A stretch of 64,000 nt of DNA from Bacillus litorisediminis (GCF_022808645.1 NZ_JAKZKT010000014.1:32879-96878); one strand, 5' to 3'. Numbered from the stretch's first letter, positions 8,854 through 17,907 are shown. Translations and numbers: made by a program. The notes: generated by a model not told the origin, from the sequence alone.

Positions 8854-9076
8854 AATAGTCTTCGTCGCGAATGCCTAATCTGCGTTCAATGCGGTCAACT
8901 CGGCGTTCTAATCGGTCTATTTCACGATTTTTGCGGTCTACTTCTCGTTCAAGCCGACTCAAACGACGCTCAAATTGACCTCCGCCTCCAGGAAAACCCC
9001 CTGGGAACTGTCCTCCTGGGAACTGACCGCCTGGGAACTGACCAAATTGACCAGGCTGCTGCTGTTGTCTGTACAT
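8852..9076 (-). CDS. Small QFPGG-repeat and coiled-coil protein of unknown function
   Basis: I do not recognise a named family. The 74-residue protein starts MYRQQQQPGQFGQ, then has four near-copies of QFPGG in a Gly/Pro/Gln-rich half (about residues 9-32). The second half is a highly charged heptad-like coiled coil (RRLSRLEREVDRKNREIDRLERRVDRIERRL). ATG 9076-9074 follows GGAGGG; the longer frame has no such site. No signal peptide or membrane segment is seen. Proteins with this bipartite make-up in Bacillus are sometimes spore-surface or coat associated, but nothing here proves it. Confidence 0.72.
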   Translation of the reverse strand: MYRQQQQPGQFGQFPGGQFPGGQFPGGFPGGGGQFERRLSRLEREVDRKNREIDRLERRVDRIERRLGIRDEDY

Positions 9077-9174
9077 AGGAACCCTCCTCAATTTAGATTC
9101 ATTGTAGTTTATGAATAGATGGTAATCCCTGTCACACAAATTAGGCAGATTGATTTCAAATGGGTGGTGTAAAA

Positions 9175-9891
9175 ATGCGAATTGATAAAATATTAGCCAA
9201 CTTAGGCTATGGAAGTCGCAAAGAAGTTAAAAAGCTCTTAAAAGACGGGGCCGTTCAAGTAAATGGTTCTCCTGTTAAAGATGGAAAAGAACAAGTAAAC
9301 CCGAATGAGGATTCGATTAGCGTACATGGAGAGGTAATTGAGTATAAAGAATATATCTACCTAATGATGAACAAACCTCCAGGTGTTATATCCGCAACAG
9401 AGGATGTAAAGGATCAGACCGTGATAGACCTTCTCGAATGGGAGGATGCGGTATTAAAGCCGTTTCCAGTCGGACGATTAGACAAAGATACGGAGGGGCT
9501 CTTGCTCCTTACAAATGACGGACAGCTTGCGCATCAGCTGCTCTCTCCGAAAAAACATGTCCCGAAAACGTACTTTGCTGTTATTGAAGGTGAAGTAGAC
9601 GAGGAAGATATCCATGCCTTTGCTGAAGGAGTTACCTTAGATGATGGTTATGTCACAAAGCCTGGGATATTAAAGGTTTTGAAAAAAGGGCCAACATCTG
9701 ACATTGAATTGACGATTACCGAAGGGAAATTTCATCAGGTTAAAAGAATGTTTTTAACCCGCGGTAAACGGGTCATATATCTGAAAAGAATTTCAATGGG
9801 CGAGCTAAAATTGGATGAGACATTAGAATTAGGGGAATACCGGGAGCTTACGGATGAGGAAGTAGAGTTGCTTCGGAGCAGGCAACAATAA
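9175..9891 (+). CDS. ytzG: 16S rRNA-type pseudouridine synthase, RsuA/RluB family (YtzG-like)
   Basis: Converts a specific rRNA uridine to pseudouridine. The 238-residue protein has an N-terminal S4 RNA-binding domain (MRIDKILANLGYGSRKEVKKLL) and a catalytic domain with MMNKPPGV and the active-site motif PVGRLDKDTEGLLLLTND, whose Asp is the nucleophile. The C-terminal ITEGKFHQVKRM motif is also present. ATG 9175 is preceded by GGTGG; the ATG at 9160 would put that site inside the gene. By B. subtilis synteny it is next to ytgP. The exact target uridine is not deducible. Confidence 0.9.
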   Translation: MRIDKILANLGYGSRKEVKKLLKDGAVQVNGSPVKDGKEQVNPNEDSISVHGEVIEYKEYIYLMMNKPPGVISATEDVKDQTVIDLLEWEDAVLKPFPVGRLDKDTEGLLLLTNDGQLAHQLLSPKKHVPKTYFAVIEGEVDEEDIHAFAEGVTLDDGYVTKPGILKVLKKGPTSDIELTITEGKFHQVKRMFLTRGKRVIYLKRISMGELKLDETLELGEYRELTDEEVELLRSRQQ

Positions 9892-9916
9892 AATTTTTAT
9901 GCTTTCCTACTGTGCA

Positions 9917-9950
9917 ATAAAAAGACTGCTGCTTAAACACAGCAGTCCCT
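9917..9950 (-). terminator. Terminator of the small DeoR-type regulator gene
   Basis: An 8-bp stem (GACTGCTG 9924-9931 with CAGCAGTC 9940-9947) is followed on the minus strand by TTTTTATT. On the plus strand the tail is poor, so it mainly serves the minus-strand gene. Confidence 0.8.
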
Positions 9951-9986
9951 ATTGGCTATAAGTGTTATATGTACTTGTCAATTTTC

Positions 9987-10208
9987 TCATGAAGTTAATC
10001 TTACTTTTTTTCTCGTCGTTGTCCATTTGCCGCGGCTCGGACTTGTCACTAAGTTGTTGTAGGCTAAAACATTTAAATCTCTTTGGATGGTTCTGGAGGT
10101 CATATCAAATTCCTCTACAAGCTCTTGGGTGGTAACCGTACCGTTTTCTTTAATAAACATATAAACAGATTTGATACGAGTCAGCATACGGTCAGTTGTA
10201 GGTTTCAA
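9987..10208 (-). CDS. ytzE: Small DeoR-type helix-turn-helix regulator (YtzE-like)
   Basis: A 73-residue DNA-binding protein consisting of little more than a DeoR-type winged helix (RIKSVYMFIKENGTVTTQELVEEF, then TSRTIQRDLNVLAYNNLV) and a basic tail (TTTRKKVRL). There is no sugar-phosphate sensing domain, which full DeoR regulators have. I chose TTG 10208-10206 because AAGGAG precedes it by 7 bases and the resulting N-terminus LKPTTDRM matches B. subtilis YtzE as I remember it; an upstream ATG at 10298 lacks a site. Targets are unknown. Confidence 0.82.
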   Translation of the reverse strand: MKPTTDRMLTRIKSVYMFIKENGTVTTQELVEEFDMTSRTIQRDLNVLAYNNLVTSPSRGKWTTTRKKVRLTS

Positions 10209-10630
10209 AAAACCACTCCTTATGAACTTTTTCCAAAGGCAACTCTGGCAGTCGTCCATTTCAAAACCAAGCTGTGCTATGGGTTCGCGGGCAAACATCT
10301 CCTTTTTATGAACTTTACACCTCTTATTGTAGACTTTTCTCTCTAAATTGACCAGTAATTCACAGATAATTTACAAAATGAATCGTGCTAAAGGAACGAA
10401 TGTCTGGGGATCCCTTCTTTTTTCCATCTATATGATGAAGAATGATGGGATTACCCTATTTTTTTAAAATAATCGAATTTTGCAATCCCAGCCTTTGCTC
10501 CCTAATAGGGCCAAAGTAATATAAAATAATCCCTTTTTGGTTCCAACGGATTATAGACTCAACGATTTTAATATAAGTTAATAGAATTAAGATTCGAAAT
10601 AAACTGACAATTTAGAGGAGGAGATAAAGT
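10209..10630. other. 420-bp AT-rich intergenic region
   Basis: Lies between divergent ytzE and the serine hydrolase gene. It holds the ytzE ribosome binding site (10214-10220) and presumably both promoters, but I found no clear -35/-10 pair, hairpin or small gene. Confidence 0.5.
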
Positions 10631-12337
10631 TTGAAAAGAACCCTGACGATTTCTCTATCTATTTTTCTGCTTTTTACAACATTTTTTAATCCTGCTTTCA
10701 TAGTGAATGCGAACAGTCTCACATTTGATTCATCTATAGAAGTTCCGGAGAAAAAACCGCAAGCACCGACAAAAGCCCATCCGAAGTTTTCTTGGAGTAA
10801 TCCCGGTCCGCTTTCACCTGTATTGCATCCAGGATCAGTTAGGGGGGCGGGCATGGTAGAAGAGCCGCTTGAAAGAATCGATGCGATCATGGAAACAATG
10901 ATCACGGATGGCGTCATGCCTGGTGCGGTAACCTTTGTTGCAAGACGCGGCCATATTGTTCAGCATGAGGCATATGGATATGCCTACCAATACGAAGATG
11001 CTGAATTTACTGAAGCAGAGGATCCAATTCCCATGAAAAAAGACACAATTTTTGATTTGGCATCCATCAGCAAAATTTTTACGACAACTGCTGCGATGAT
11101 TCTATTTGAAGAAGGATATTTCGAACTCGATGATCCGGTTGCTGAACATATACCGGAATTTGCGGCCAACGGAAAGGAGAAAGTTACGATTGAGCAGCTG
11201 ATGACACATACATCAGGGTTCGCGCCAAGTGCTCCGGTTGCCGATGTGGAAGGAACAAGAGAAGAAAGATTGCAATACGTCCTGGAATATCCGCTCAATA
11301 ATGAACCCGGAAGTACATACACCTATAGTGACCTTAATATGATTACATTAGGGATATTGGTTGAACGTTTATCTGGCAAACGCTTAGATGTATTTGTGAA
11401 AGAAGAAATTACCGAACCTCTTGGAATGAAAGATACGATGTACAATCCCCCTGAAGATCTGAAATATCGAATTGCTGCAACAGAATATCAGCCATGGACC
11501 GGCCGTGGGATTGTTTGGGGAGAAGTTCATGATGAAAAGGCGTGGGCTTTGGATGGAGTGGCAGGTCATGCAGGTGTTTTTTCTACGGCAGCAGACCTTG
11601 CCAAACTCGCACACATGTATTTGAATGAGGGAAGATACGGGAATAAGCAAATTTTACAGCCTGAAACGGTTGATTTATTGGTTGAAAATCAAATCCCCGA
11701 ATTCCCGGGAGATGATCATGGTTTAGGCTGGGAACTCAATCAAATATGGTATATGGATGCACTGACAGAATCATCTACTCTCGGGCATACAGGCTACACT
11801 GGAACATCTATTGCGGTGAGCCAAAACAATGATACAATCGCCATTTTATTAACGAATCGAGTCCATCCTACAAGAAATACCGTGTCCACCAATCCGGCAA
11901 GACGTGCATTTGTTCAACAAGTTGCAGATGCAATTCCTGTTGCCATTCCTAATAAAAACGGTGCATGGTTTTCAGGGTACGGCGGAAATGTCAATAAAAC
12001 ATTGACTGCAGAAGTAAATCTTGACGAAGACGCAACCTTATTCTTTGATACGTGGTATCGCACAGAGAATGGATATGACATGGGTTATGTCGAGATTTCG
12101 AGTGATGGTGAAACTTGGACAGCACTAGAAGATAACTATACAGGATCAAGCGTAGATTGGATAACAAAAGAACATTCCATTCCGGCAGGAACAACCCATA
12201 TCCGTTTTCGCTATGCAACCGATACCTATTATAATGGCAGGGGCTGGTATGTAACCAATGCCAAACTTGTTACCTCTTCAGGAGACTCATTGCCTTTTGA
12301 ACTAAACAGTGAGGAATGGGTTTGGAGAAATTATTAA
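10631..12337 (+). CDS. Secreted serine hydrolase (beta-lactamase/AmiE-like) with an InhA/MAM-type C-terminal domain
   Basis: The 568-residue protein has a signal peptide (about residues 1-28), a Pro-rich linker, and a class C beta-lactamase/S12-type domain. Catalytic motifs are SISK (Ser145, Lys148), YSDLN (Tyr-x-Asn equivalent) and HTGYTG (the KTG box). After about residue 440 comes a beta-rich domain (DATLFFDTWYRTENGYDMGYVEIS…) resembling the MAM-like domain of immune inhibitor A metalloproteases. B. subtilis AmiE (YbbE) of this fold cuts MurNAc from L-Ala in muropeptides, so a link with nagZ-namZ at the window start is possible; an esterase or D-aminopeptidase role cannot be excluded. TTG 10631 follows GAGGAGGAG. 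A terminator follows. Confidence 0.85.
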   Translation: MKRTLTISLSIFLLFTTFFNPAFIVNANSLTFDSSIEVPEKKPQAPTKAHPKFSWSNPGPLSPVLHPGSVRGAGMVEEPLERIDAIMETMITDGVMPGAVTFVARRGHIVQHEAYGYAYQYEDAEFTEAEDPIPMKKDTIFDLASISKIFTTTAAMILFEEGYFELDDPVAEHIPEFAANGKEKVTIEQLMTHTSGFAPSAPVADVEGTREERLQYVLEYPLNNEPGSTYTYSDLNMITLGILVERLSGKRLDVFVKEEITEPLGMKDTMYNPPEDLKYRIAATEYQPWTGRGIVWGEVHDEKAWALDGVAGHAGVFSTAADLAKLAHMYLNEGRYGNKQILQPETVDLLVENQIPEFPGDDHGLGWELNQIWYMDALTESSTLGHTGYTGTSIAVSQNNDTIAILLTNRVHPTRNTVSTNPARRAFVQQVADAIPVAIPNKNGAWFSGYGGNVNKTLTAEVNLDEDATLFFDTWYRTENGYDMGYVEISSDGETWTALEDNYTGSSVDWITKEHSIPAGTTHIRFRYATDTYYNGRGWYVTNAKLVTSSGDSLPFELNSEEWVWRNY

Positions 12338-12346
12338 TATGAATTT

Positions 12347-12400
12347 GGGGCTGTCTATAAAGTTAGAGTTACCTGACTTTTTAGACTGCCCCATTTTATT
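12347..12400 (+). terminator. Terminator of the serine hydrolase gene
   Basis: A long stem of about 17 bp with two mismatches (GGGGCTGTCTATAAAGT from 12347; ACTTTTTAGACTGCCCC ending 12392) followed by ATTTTATTTT. Confidence 0.85.
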
Positions 12401-12468
12401 TTAAAAGAATAATAGGAAATATTTTTTTAAAGCAGTAAACCTAAGGATGAATAATAGATTCTTTAGGA

Positions 12469-13395
12469 TTACCTTACATTCACATTCCCTCCTGAGATTA
12501 CACAGACAATCCGCTTATCTCTTACTTTCAATTTATCAAACATGGCCGCTGCGGCGGTAACGGCACTGGAAGGCTCAATCAGCTGCTTCATCCGTTCCAG
12601 GACAAACGCTTGAGCTTCTTCTATTTCTTCTTCCTTAACCAGAACAATATCATCCACGTATTTTTGCACAATTGGAAAGGTCAAATCTCCCGGCTGACTA
12701 GTTCTTAAACCATCTGCAATGGTCGATGTTGCCGGAATGGACGTAATTTTATCATTTTTCAATGAGAGATATGTGTCATTGGCAATTTCGGGTTCAACTC
12801 CGATGACTAAAACTCTCGGGTTTGTTTCCTTAATCGCCGTTAAAATTCCCGAAATCAGCCCTCCTCCCCCGATTGGAACGACTACCATATCTACATTATC
12901 CAACTGTTCTAGAATTTCGGCTCCAATAGTACCCTGTCCTGCGATAATTAAAGGGTCATCATAAGGAGGAACAAATACCCCGTCATTCTCCTCCGCTAAC
13001 GCTTTGGCGTGAGGAAGACGTTCGGCGGAAGTCCATCCACACTTTTCAAATTTTCCTCCATATGACTGGATGGCATTTAGTTTTGTATCCTTGGCATCTT
13101 CGGGTACAACAATGACCGATGGCACACCAAGTTTGGAAGCAATATAAGCAACCGCCTGACCATGGTTCCCGCTGGAAGCGGCAGTAATAAAGGTAGCTCC
13201 GTTTCGGACGGCATTTTTGACTTTATTGGTCGCGCCGCGAATTTTAAAGGATCCGGTTTTTTGCAGATGCTCGCTTTTTAAAAACATTTGATTTCCGCAT
13301 ATTTTGGATAGTTGAAAAGAGCTCAAGATCGGAGTTTGACAGACAACATCCGCTATCTGTTCCCGTGCAGACTGAATATCTTTCATTGTAACCAT
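12469..13395 (-). CDS. Threonine/serine dehydratase, short (TdcB-like) form, copy 1
   Basis: PLP fold-type II enzyme that probably deaminates threonine to 2-oxobutyrate (or serine to pyruvate, or racemises serine). The 308 residues hold the PLP lysine in GSFKIRGATNK, the Ser/Asn loop AASSGNHGQ, and the phosphate-binding glycine loop PIGGGGLISG. There is no C-terminal ACT-like regulatory domain, so it should escape isoleucine feedback. ATG 13395-13393 follows GGGGAGGA by 8 bases; the longer frame to 13461 is rejected. It is monocistronic and 25 kb from a second short dehydratase in the ilv cluster. Catabolic role is an inference. Confidence 0.85.
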   Translation of the reverse strand: MVTMKDIQSAREQIADVVCQTPILSSFQLSKICGNQMFLKSEHLQKTGSFKIRGATNKVKNAVRNGATFITAASSGNHGQAVAYIASKLGVPSVIVVPEDAKDTKLNAIQSYGGKFEKCGWTSAERLPHAKALAEENDGVFVPPYDDPLIIAGQGTIGAEILEQLDNVDMVVVPIGGGGLISGILTAIKETNPRVLVIGVEPEIANDTYLSLKNDKITSIPATSTIADGLRTSQPGDLTFPIVQKYVDDIVLVKEEEIEEAQAFVLERMKQLIEPSSAVTAAAAMFDKLKVRDKRIVCVISGGNVNVR

Positions 13396-13461
13396 GTAGC
13401 AGGTCCTCCCCGTTAATATTAGTAGAGATCCATATATAATTGAATCCCAAGTTTGTTCCAC

Positions 13462-13585
13462 TTTAAGAAAGTATAAAATTTTAGCAAAGCAGCAAATTCG
13501 ACGCAGCTAAAATTTTTTGGAATAAAGCATCAGTGCGGGCTTGCAATCGCCGGCGCATAGACTAAAGCTAGCCCGGTTTTCTTTA
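13462..13585 (+). repeat. Dispersed repeat, family A, short copy
   Basis: Starts TTTAAGAAAG, then TATAAAATTTTAGCAAAGCAG, and ends in a GC-rich hairpin (GGGCTT…AAGCTAGCCC) followed by TTTTCTTTA. The same beginning and end recur in the same orientation at 19894-20078, where a 60-bp middle block is added. No coding potential. Identity of the family is unknown to me. Confidence 0.65.
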
Positions 13586-13635
13586 TTTAATTTAGAACTG
13601 CTTTTTTAATCATTATTCTTCTTGATGATCGGGGA

Positions 13636-13664
13636 TCCCTTTTTTTAACCCTTAAAAAAAGGGA
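13636..13664. repeat. Perfect 13-bp inverted repeat ahead of pepV
   Basis: TCCCTTTTTTTAA (13636-13648) and TTAAAAAAAGGGA (13652-13664) form a hairpin with a 3-base loop, about 107 bases before pepV. It resembles a bidirectional terminator and may insulate pepV-dat from the neighbouring repeat. Confidence 0.6.
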
Positions 13665-13771
13665 AGGCAAAGCAATAAGTTTTTAATGGTTCGTTCCCAA
13701 TAGATATGGCTAAACATCTTTTCATTTGATAAGCTTACGGTATATAACATACACAAAAAAGGAGACTGGGA

Positions 13772-15187
13772 ATGGCTACCATCAATTGGTTAGATGAAAT
13801 TCTGAAACGTAAAGATGCGTTGTTAGAAGACGCATTCTGTCTGCTTTCGATTGAGAGTGTTTTAGATGAGGCTCAGGCCACAAAGGAAGCTCCGCTTGGT
13901 CAAGGCGTAAAAGAAGCTTTAGACTATATGCTTAACCTTGGTGAAAGAGATGGTTTCAACGTCAAAAATGTTGATCACGTAGCTGGTCATATTGAGTACG
14001 GAAGCGGCGAAGAAATAGTTGGAATTCTTTGTCATGTGGATGTGGTTCCTGCCGGTGAAGGCTGGACAACTCCCCCTTTTTCCCCTGAAATTCGGGATGG
14101 GAAGCTGTATGCAAGGGGAGCCATAGATGATAAAGGCCCTACAATGGCTGCCTATTACGGTTTAAAGCTAATGAAAGAATTGAATCTTCCTATTAAAAAA
14201 CGGGTAAGAGTCATTATTGGGACAGATGAAGAAAGTAGATGGCGCTGCGTCAAGCGTTATTTTGAGACTGAGGAAATGCCCCAGCTCGGCTTTGCGCCGG
14301 ACGCTGACTTTCCAATCATTCATGCCGAAAAAGGAATTGCCGATTTCTTTTTGGTTCAAAAAGAAACCGAAACCGTAAACGAAGGAATCAAGGTGCTTTC
14401 CTTTAAGTCTGGGCAAAGATTGAATATGGTGCCAGATCATGCCATTGTCCAAATCGAAGCTAGGGAAGAGGCATCTGCCATCCAAGCACAATTTGCAGAA
14501 TTTTTACAAAAGCATCAGCTAAAAGGTCATTATTCCTATGAAGACAGCGTAATGATTTTAAAGGTAGAGGGTGAAGCGGCACATGCGATGGAACCGAATA
14601 ACGGAACAAATGCCGGTCTTTATTTAAGTGCTTTTCTGGCAGAGTTAAACCTTGATGCAAAAGCAAAAGCCTATTTCCAATTTATTAAAAACTTCTTATT
14701 TCAAGATACAAGAGGACAAGCGCTTGGACTAAAATATTCGGATGACATTACGGGTGATCTGACGGTAAATGCTGGTGTATTTGAATATAATGATTCCGGT
14801 AAAGCACACATTGGCATTAATATCCGCTACCCGGTTACGTTTAGCATGGAGCAGCAATTACAGTCCCTTCAAGCTCTTTTAGAAACACATGGGTTTGGAT
14901 TAGAGGATTTTAATGACTTAAAACCGCAACATGTTGAAAAGATGAGCCCGCTGATTCAAATTTTAAAAAAGGTATATGAGGAGCAAACAGGTGAAGAAGC
15001 AAAGCTTTTAACGATTGGCGGCGGTACTTACGCGAGATCCTTAAACACAGGGGTGGCATTCGGTCCGCTCTTTCCAGGCAGACCCGACGTAGCTCATCAA
15101 AAGGATGAATATATCGTCGTAGATGATATGCTAAAGGCAGCCGCTATTTATGCACAAGCCATTTTTGAGTTAGCCAATAATAATTAA
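13772..15187 (+). CDS. pepV: Dipeptidase PepV, M20 family
   Basis: Cytoplasmic zinc peptidase that cleaves dipeptides with a free amino end. The 471-residue protein shows the M20 metal ligands: His in LCHVDVVPAGEGW, the bridging Asp in GAIDDKGP, and Glu in GTDEESRWRC, plus a late His in PDVAHQKDEYI. The lid domain lies between. ATG 13772 follows AAGGAGACTGGG. It is 14 bp ahead of dat and shares its terminator, a pairing also found in other Bacillus species; the dipeptides released may include D-amino-acid peptides from wall turnover (inference). Confidence 0.93.
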   Translation: MATINWLDEILKRKDALLEDAFCLLSIESVLDEAQATKEAPLGQGVKEALDYMLNLGERDGFNVKNVDHVAGHIEYGSGEEIVGILCHVDVVPAGEGWTTPPFSPEIRDGKLYARGAIDDKGPTMAAYYGLKLMKELNLPIKKRVRVIIGTDEESRWRCVKRYFETEEMPQLGFAPDADFPIIHAEKGIADFFLVQKETETVNEGIKVLSFKSGQRLNMVPDHAIVQIEAREEASAIQAQFAEFLQKHQLKGHYSYEDSVMILKVEGEAAHAMEPNNGTNAGLYLSAFLAELNLDAKAKAYFQFIKNFLFQDTRGQALGLKYSDDITGDLTVNAGVFEYNDSGKAHIGINIRYPVTFSMEQQLQSLQALLETHGFGLEDFNDLKPQHVEKMSPLIQILKKVYEEQTGEEAKLLTIGGGTYARSLNTGVAFGPLFPGRPDVAHQKDEYIVVDDMLKAAAIYAQAIFELANNN

Positions 15188-15201
15188 CGGGGGATAAAAA
15201 G

Positions 15202-16056
15202 ATGGAAAAAGTATTATGGAACGGAAAAATTGTTAACAAAGAGGATGTTCGAATCAGTATAGATGATCGCGCCTTTCATTTTGGCGATGGTGTTTATGAA
15301 GTGGTTCGGGTTTACGATGGTGAACTCTACTTAGCAGATGGCCATATGAAACGACTCTATGACAGTGCCCGTAAAATCGGGATTCAGCTTGACATGACTC
15401 CAGACGATTTTTTAGCAAGTCTGGTTGAATTGAGAGAGGCAACAGGATTGATTGACGGCACTATTTATGTTCAAGTATCAAGAGGGGAGTGGCCTCGGAA
15501 CCATGCTTTCCCAGATCAGTCTGTAGCCCCTCAAATTGTTGGATTTACGAAGCAAGCAAAAAGACCGCTTGAACAGATGAAGTCAGGTGTAAAAGCCACC
15601 ATTATTGAGGATACCCGCTGGCTCCATTGTGATATCAAGAGCATTAGTTTATTAGGAAATGTGTTAGCCAAACAAAAAGCAGTAGAAGCCGGATGCTTTG
15701 AATCGATTCAGCACCGTGACGGTGTTGTGACAGAAGGAAGCTCTACGAACGTATTTATTGTGAAAGATGCAACAGTTTATACGCATCCTGCCAATCATTT
15801 GATTTTAAACGGAATTACACGGCAGCGCATTATTGAATTAGGACGCAAAGAGGGTATTAATATACGGGAAGAGGCTTTTACCACAGATCAGCTCTTACAG
15901 GCAGACGAAGTATTTGTTGCAGGTACAACAGTAGAAATCATGCCGGTCATTCAAGTCGATGATAAAAAGTATTCTGATCAGCCTGGACCTGTTACATTAA
16001 AGCTTCAAAGTTTGTTGAATGAGGATATTTCCCAGCTTGCAAGCGTTAAACATTAA
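15202..16056 (+). CDS. dat: D-amino acid transaminase
   Basis: Class IV PLP aminotransferase interconverting D-alanine and D-glutamate with their keto acids, feeding peptidoglycan synthesis. The 284-residue length and the N-terminus (VLWNGKIVNKEDVRISIDDRAFHFGDGVYEVVRVYDG) are those of Bacillus Dat; the PLP lysine is in CDIKSISLLGNV, and the EGSSTNVF loop binds the cofactor phosphate. It differs from IlvE in this window, which has the [12 protein letters not shown] lysine motif. ATG 15202 follows GGGGGAT and the gene is in an operon with pepV. Confidence 0.93.
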   Translation: MEKVLWNGKIVNKEDVRISIDDRAFHFGDGVYEVVRVYDGELYLADGHMKRLYDSARKIGIQLDMTPDDFLASLVELREATGLIDGTIYVQVSRGEWPRNHAFPDQSVAPQIVGFTKQAKRPLEQMKSGVKATIIEDTRWLHCDIKSISLLGNVLAKQKAVEAGCFESIQHRDGVVTEGSSTNVFIVKDATVYTHPANHLILNGITRQRIIELGRKEGINIREEAFTTDQLLQADEVFVAGTTVEIMPVIQVDDKKYSDQPGPVTLKLQSLLNEDISQLASVKH

Positions 16057-16058
16057 GG

Positions 16059-16112
16059 AAAAAGAGGTTTTCTCGGGAGGGGGCAGCCCCCAGTAGAGAA
16101 AACCTCTTTTTT
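16059..16112 (+). terminator. Strong terminator of pepV-dat
   Basis: A 16-bp outer stem (AAAAAGAGGTTTTCTC from 16059 with GAGAAAACCTCTTTTT ending near 16111) and an inner GGGGG/CCCCC stem, ending in a T-run. Confidence 0.92.
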
Positions 16113-16142
16113 GGTATATTTTCCAGTGGGAAACAAACTCCA

Positions 16143-16180
16143 AAATAAAACAGGATTACGCCAAAGACATGATCCTGTTT
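16143..16180 (-). terminator. Terminator of ytkP
   Basis: AAACAGGAT (16148-16156) pairs with ATCCTGTTT (16172-16180). On the minus strand the hairpin is followed by TTTTATTTTG. Confidence 0.75.
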
Positions 16181-16238
16181 CGTTAAATATACTTCTTTTC
16201 ACGTACTTAAGTTTTTGAAACTTTGCCTCCGCTTTTAC

Positions 16239-17171
16239 TTATTCAAATTGAAACAAATCACTGGATAGGTATCTTTCACCTGTATCAGGTGCGATGGAAA
16301 TCACAACCTCATCTGGCGTTAACGTTCTAGCCACTTCAATAGCCGCATAGCATGATGCTCCAGCAGACGGCCCAACGAGGATCCCTTCCTTTTGAGCCAG
16401 ATTCCTAGCGATCTTATACGCATCCTCGTCTTGAATTTGGTGAATTTGATCATAGACCTTTTGGTTTAATATCGGGGGAATAAACCCTGGACTAGTCCCA
16501 ACGAGTTTGTGTTTACCGGGTTTTCCTCCAGATAGTACAGGTGATCCGGCCGGCTCTACCACGTGAACTTTTAAGTCTGGGAAGTGTTCCTTTAAGACTT
16601 CGCCAGTTCCAGTAATCGTTCCGCCTGTTCCAGAAGTTGCGACAAATGCCGCTAAAGGTTTTTCAAGCTGTTTCATTGCTTCAATAATTTCTATAGCAGT
16701 TGAATGGCGATGGGCTTCAGGGTTTGCTTCATTTTCAAACTGCATGGGGATGAAACTGTTAGGAACCTTCTTCGCTAATTCCTCTGCCTTTTTAATAGCT
16801 CCAGGCATTTTTTCATCAGAAGGGGTAAGCACAACTTTTGCACCATAGGCTTTTAATAAATTTATCCGTTCCTTTGTCGCGTTATCAGGCATCACAAGAA
16901 TCGCATTATAGCCTCTTGCCGCAGCATTCATCGCTAAGCCGATTCCTGTATTTCCGCTGGTTGGTTCAATAATCGTAGCCCCTTGCTTTAAAAGTCCGGC
17001 TTGCTCCGCCTGTATAATCATTTCAAAGGCCGCCCTGTCTTTTACACTTCGGCTCGGATTAAAGTATTCAAGCTTTACATATACATCGGCTCCATTTGGA
17101 GGATTAATTTTATTTAACTTTACCAAGGGGGTATCTCCGATTAAATCCGCGATATTTTCCACAATCCTCAT
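16239..17171 (-). CDS. ytkP: Cysteine synthase-family enzyme YtkP
   Basis: O-acetylserine sulfhydrylase family (PLP fold-type II), which joins O-acetylserine and sulfide to make cysteine. The 310-residue protein has the PLP lysine in PSRSVKDRAA, the substrate loop EPTSGNTGIG and the phosphate loop SGTGGTITGTG. By position it is YtkP, the CysK paralogue of B. subtilis, whose own substrate is less certain than that of CysK. ATG 17171-17169 has AGAGGATG ahead. It is monocistronic and divergent from the RNA phosphodiesterase gene. Confidence 0.88.
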   Translation of the reverse strand: MRIVENIADLIGDTPLVKLNKINPPNGADVYVKLEYFNPSRSVKDRAAFEMIIQAEQAGLLKQGATIIEPTSGNTGIGLAMNAAARGYNAILVMPDNATKERINLLKAYGAKVVLTPSDEKMPGAIKKAEELAKKVPNSFIPMQFENEANPEAHRHSTAIEIIEAMKQLEKPLAAFVATSGTGGTITGTGEVLKEHFPDLKVHVVEPAGSPVLSGGKPGKHKLVGTSPGFIPPILNQKVYDQIHQIQDEDAYKIARNLAQKEGILVGPSAGASCYAAIEVARTLTPDEVVISIAPDTGERYLSSDLFQFE

Positions 17172-17332
17172 GCTGCTTTCATCCTCTCTTTATTCGGTCT
17201 AAACTCGACCATCCCTACTTTTTATCTTACTAATCGAAAGGAATGGAAGCAAATGGTGTACACTATCTTTAGAAAATTGCCTTTTAAACAGTCTTTGCCA
17301 TTGATAAAATATAAGAACTGGAAGTGACAAAA

Positions 17333-17884
17333 ATGTCTCATCATTATTTTTTTGCGGTCCCTCTCCCGCCTCAAACCAAAAGAGTGATTAAAGAAACATG
17401 TGAGAAAATTTCAGAATTCCTCCCTTTCCATAAATGGGTTCATGAGGAGGATTATCACATTACATTAGCCTTTTTGGGCGCAGCGGAGCTAACCAAGGTT
17501 AAAGAGGCCATTGAAGATATGACGTCTCCCTTGCAGCTGATGTCTCCTTTTTCTTTGCAGCTTGATTCTTTTGGTACATTCGGACGATTATCCCACCCGA
17601 GAATTTTTTGGGTCGGTGTAGAAAAAAATGAACTTCTTCATCAAACAAGATCGATTGTGTTTAATAGCTGTACCAAGGTTGGATTCGAATTGGAAACAAG
17701 GCCGTTTTCCCCGCATATTACGGTTGCGAGAAAGTGGAAGGGTGCCGAAAATTTTCATTCACATCTTTTAAAAGAGGTGGAACTGTCCGATAATTTTATT
17801 GTAGACCGAGTTGTTTTATATCAGACTCATTTAGATCGTACACCAAAATACGAAGCAGTAGAGACCATTTTATTGAATCAATAA
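17333..17884 (+). CDS. thpR: RNA 2',3'-cyclic phosphodiesterase (2'-5' RNA ligase family)
   Basis: Cytoplasmic 2H-phosphoesterase that opens 2',3'-cyclic phosphates at RNA ends. The 183-residue protein has both catalytic H-x-T motifs, HITLAFLG and HITVARKW, at the usual spacing. I prefer ATG 17333, 8 bases after GGAAG, over the in-frame GTG 17324 that overlaps this site. It begins a run of three co-directional genes (with the NERD-like gene and ytlR). Confidence 0.88.
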   Translation: MSHHYFFAVPLPPQTKRVIKETCEKISEFLPFHKWVHEEDYHITLAFLGAAELTKVKEAIEDMTSPLQLMSPFSLQLDSFGTFGRLSHPRIFWVGVEKNELLHQTRSIVFNSCTKVGFELETRPFSPHITVARKWKGAENFHSHLLKEVELSDNFIVDRVVLYQTHLDRTPKYEAVETILLNQ

Positions 17885-17907
17885 AAGATAGTAAAGGGGG
17901 AGGACGA

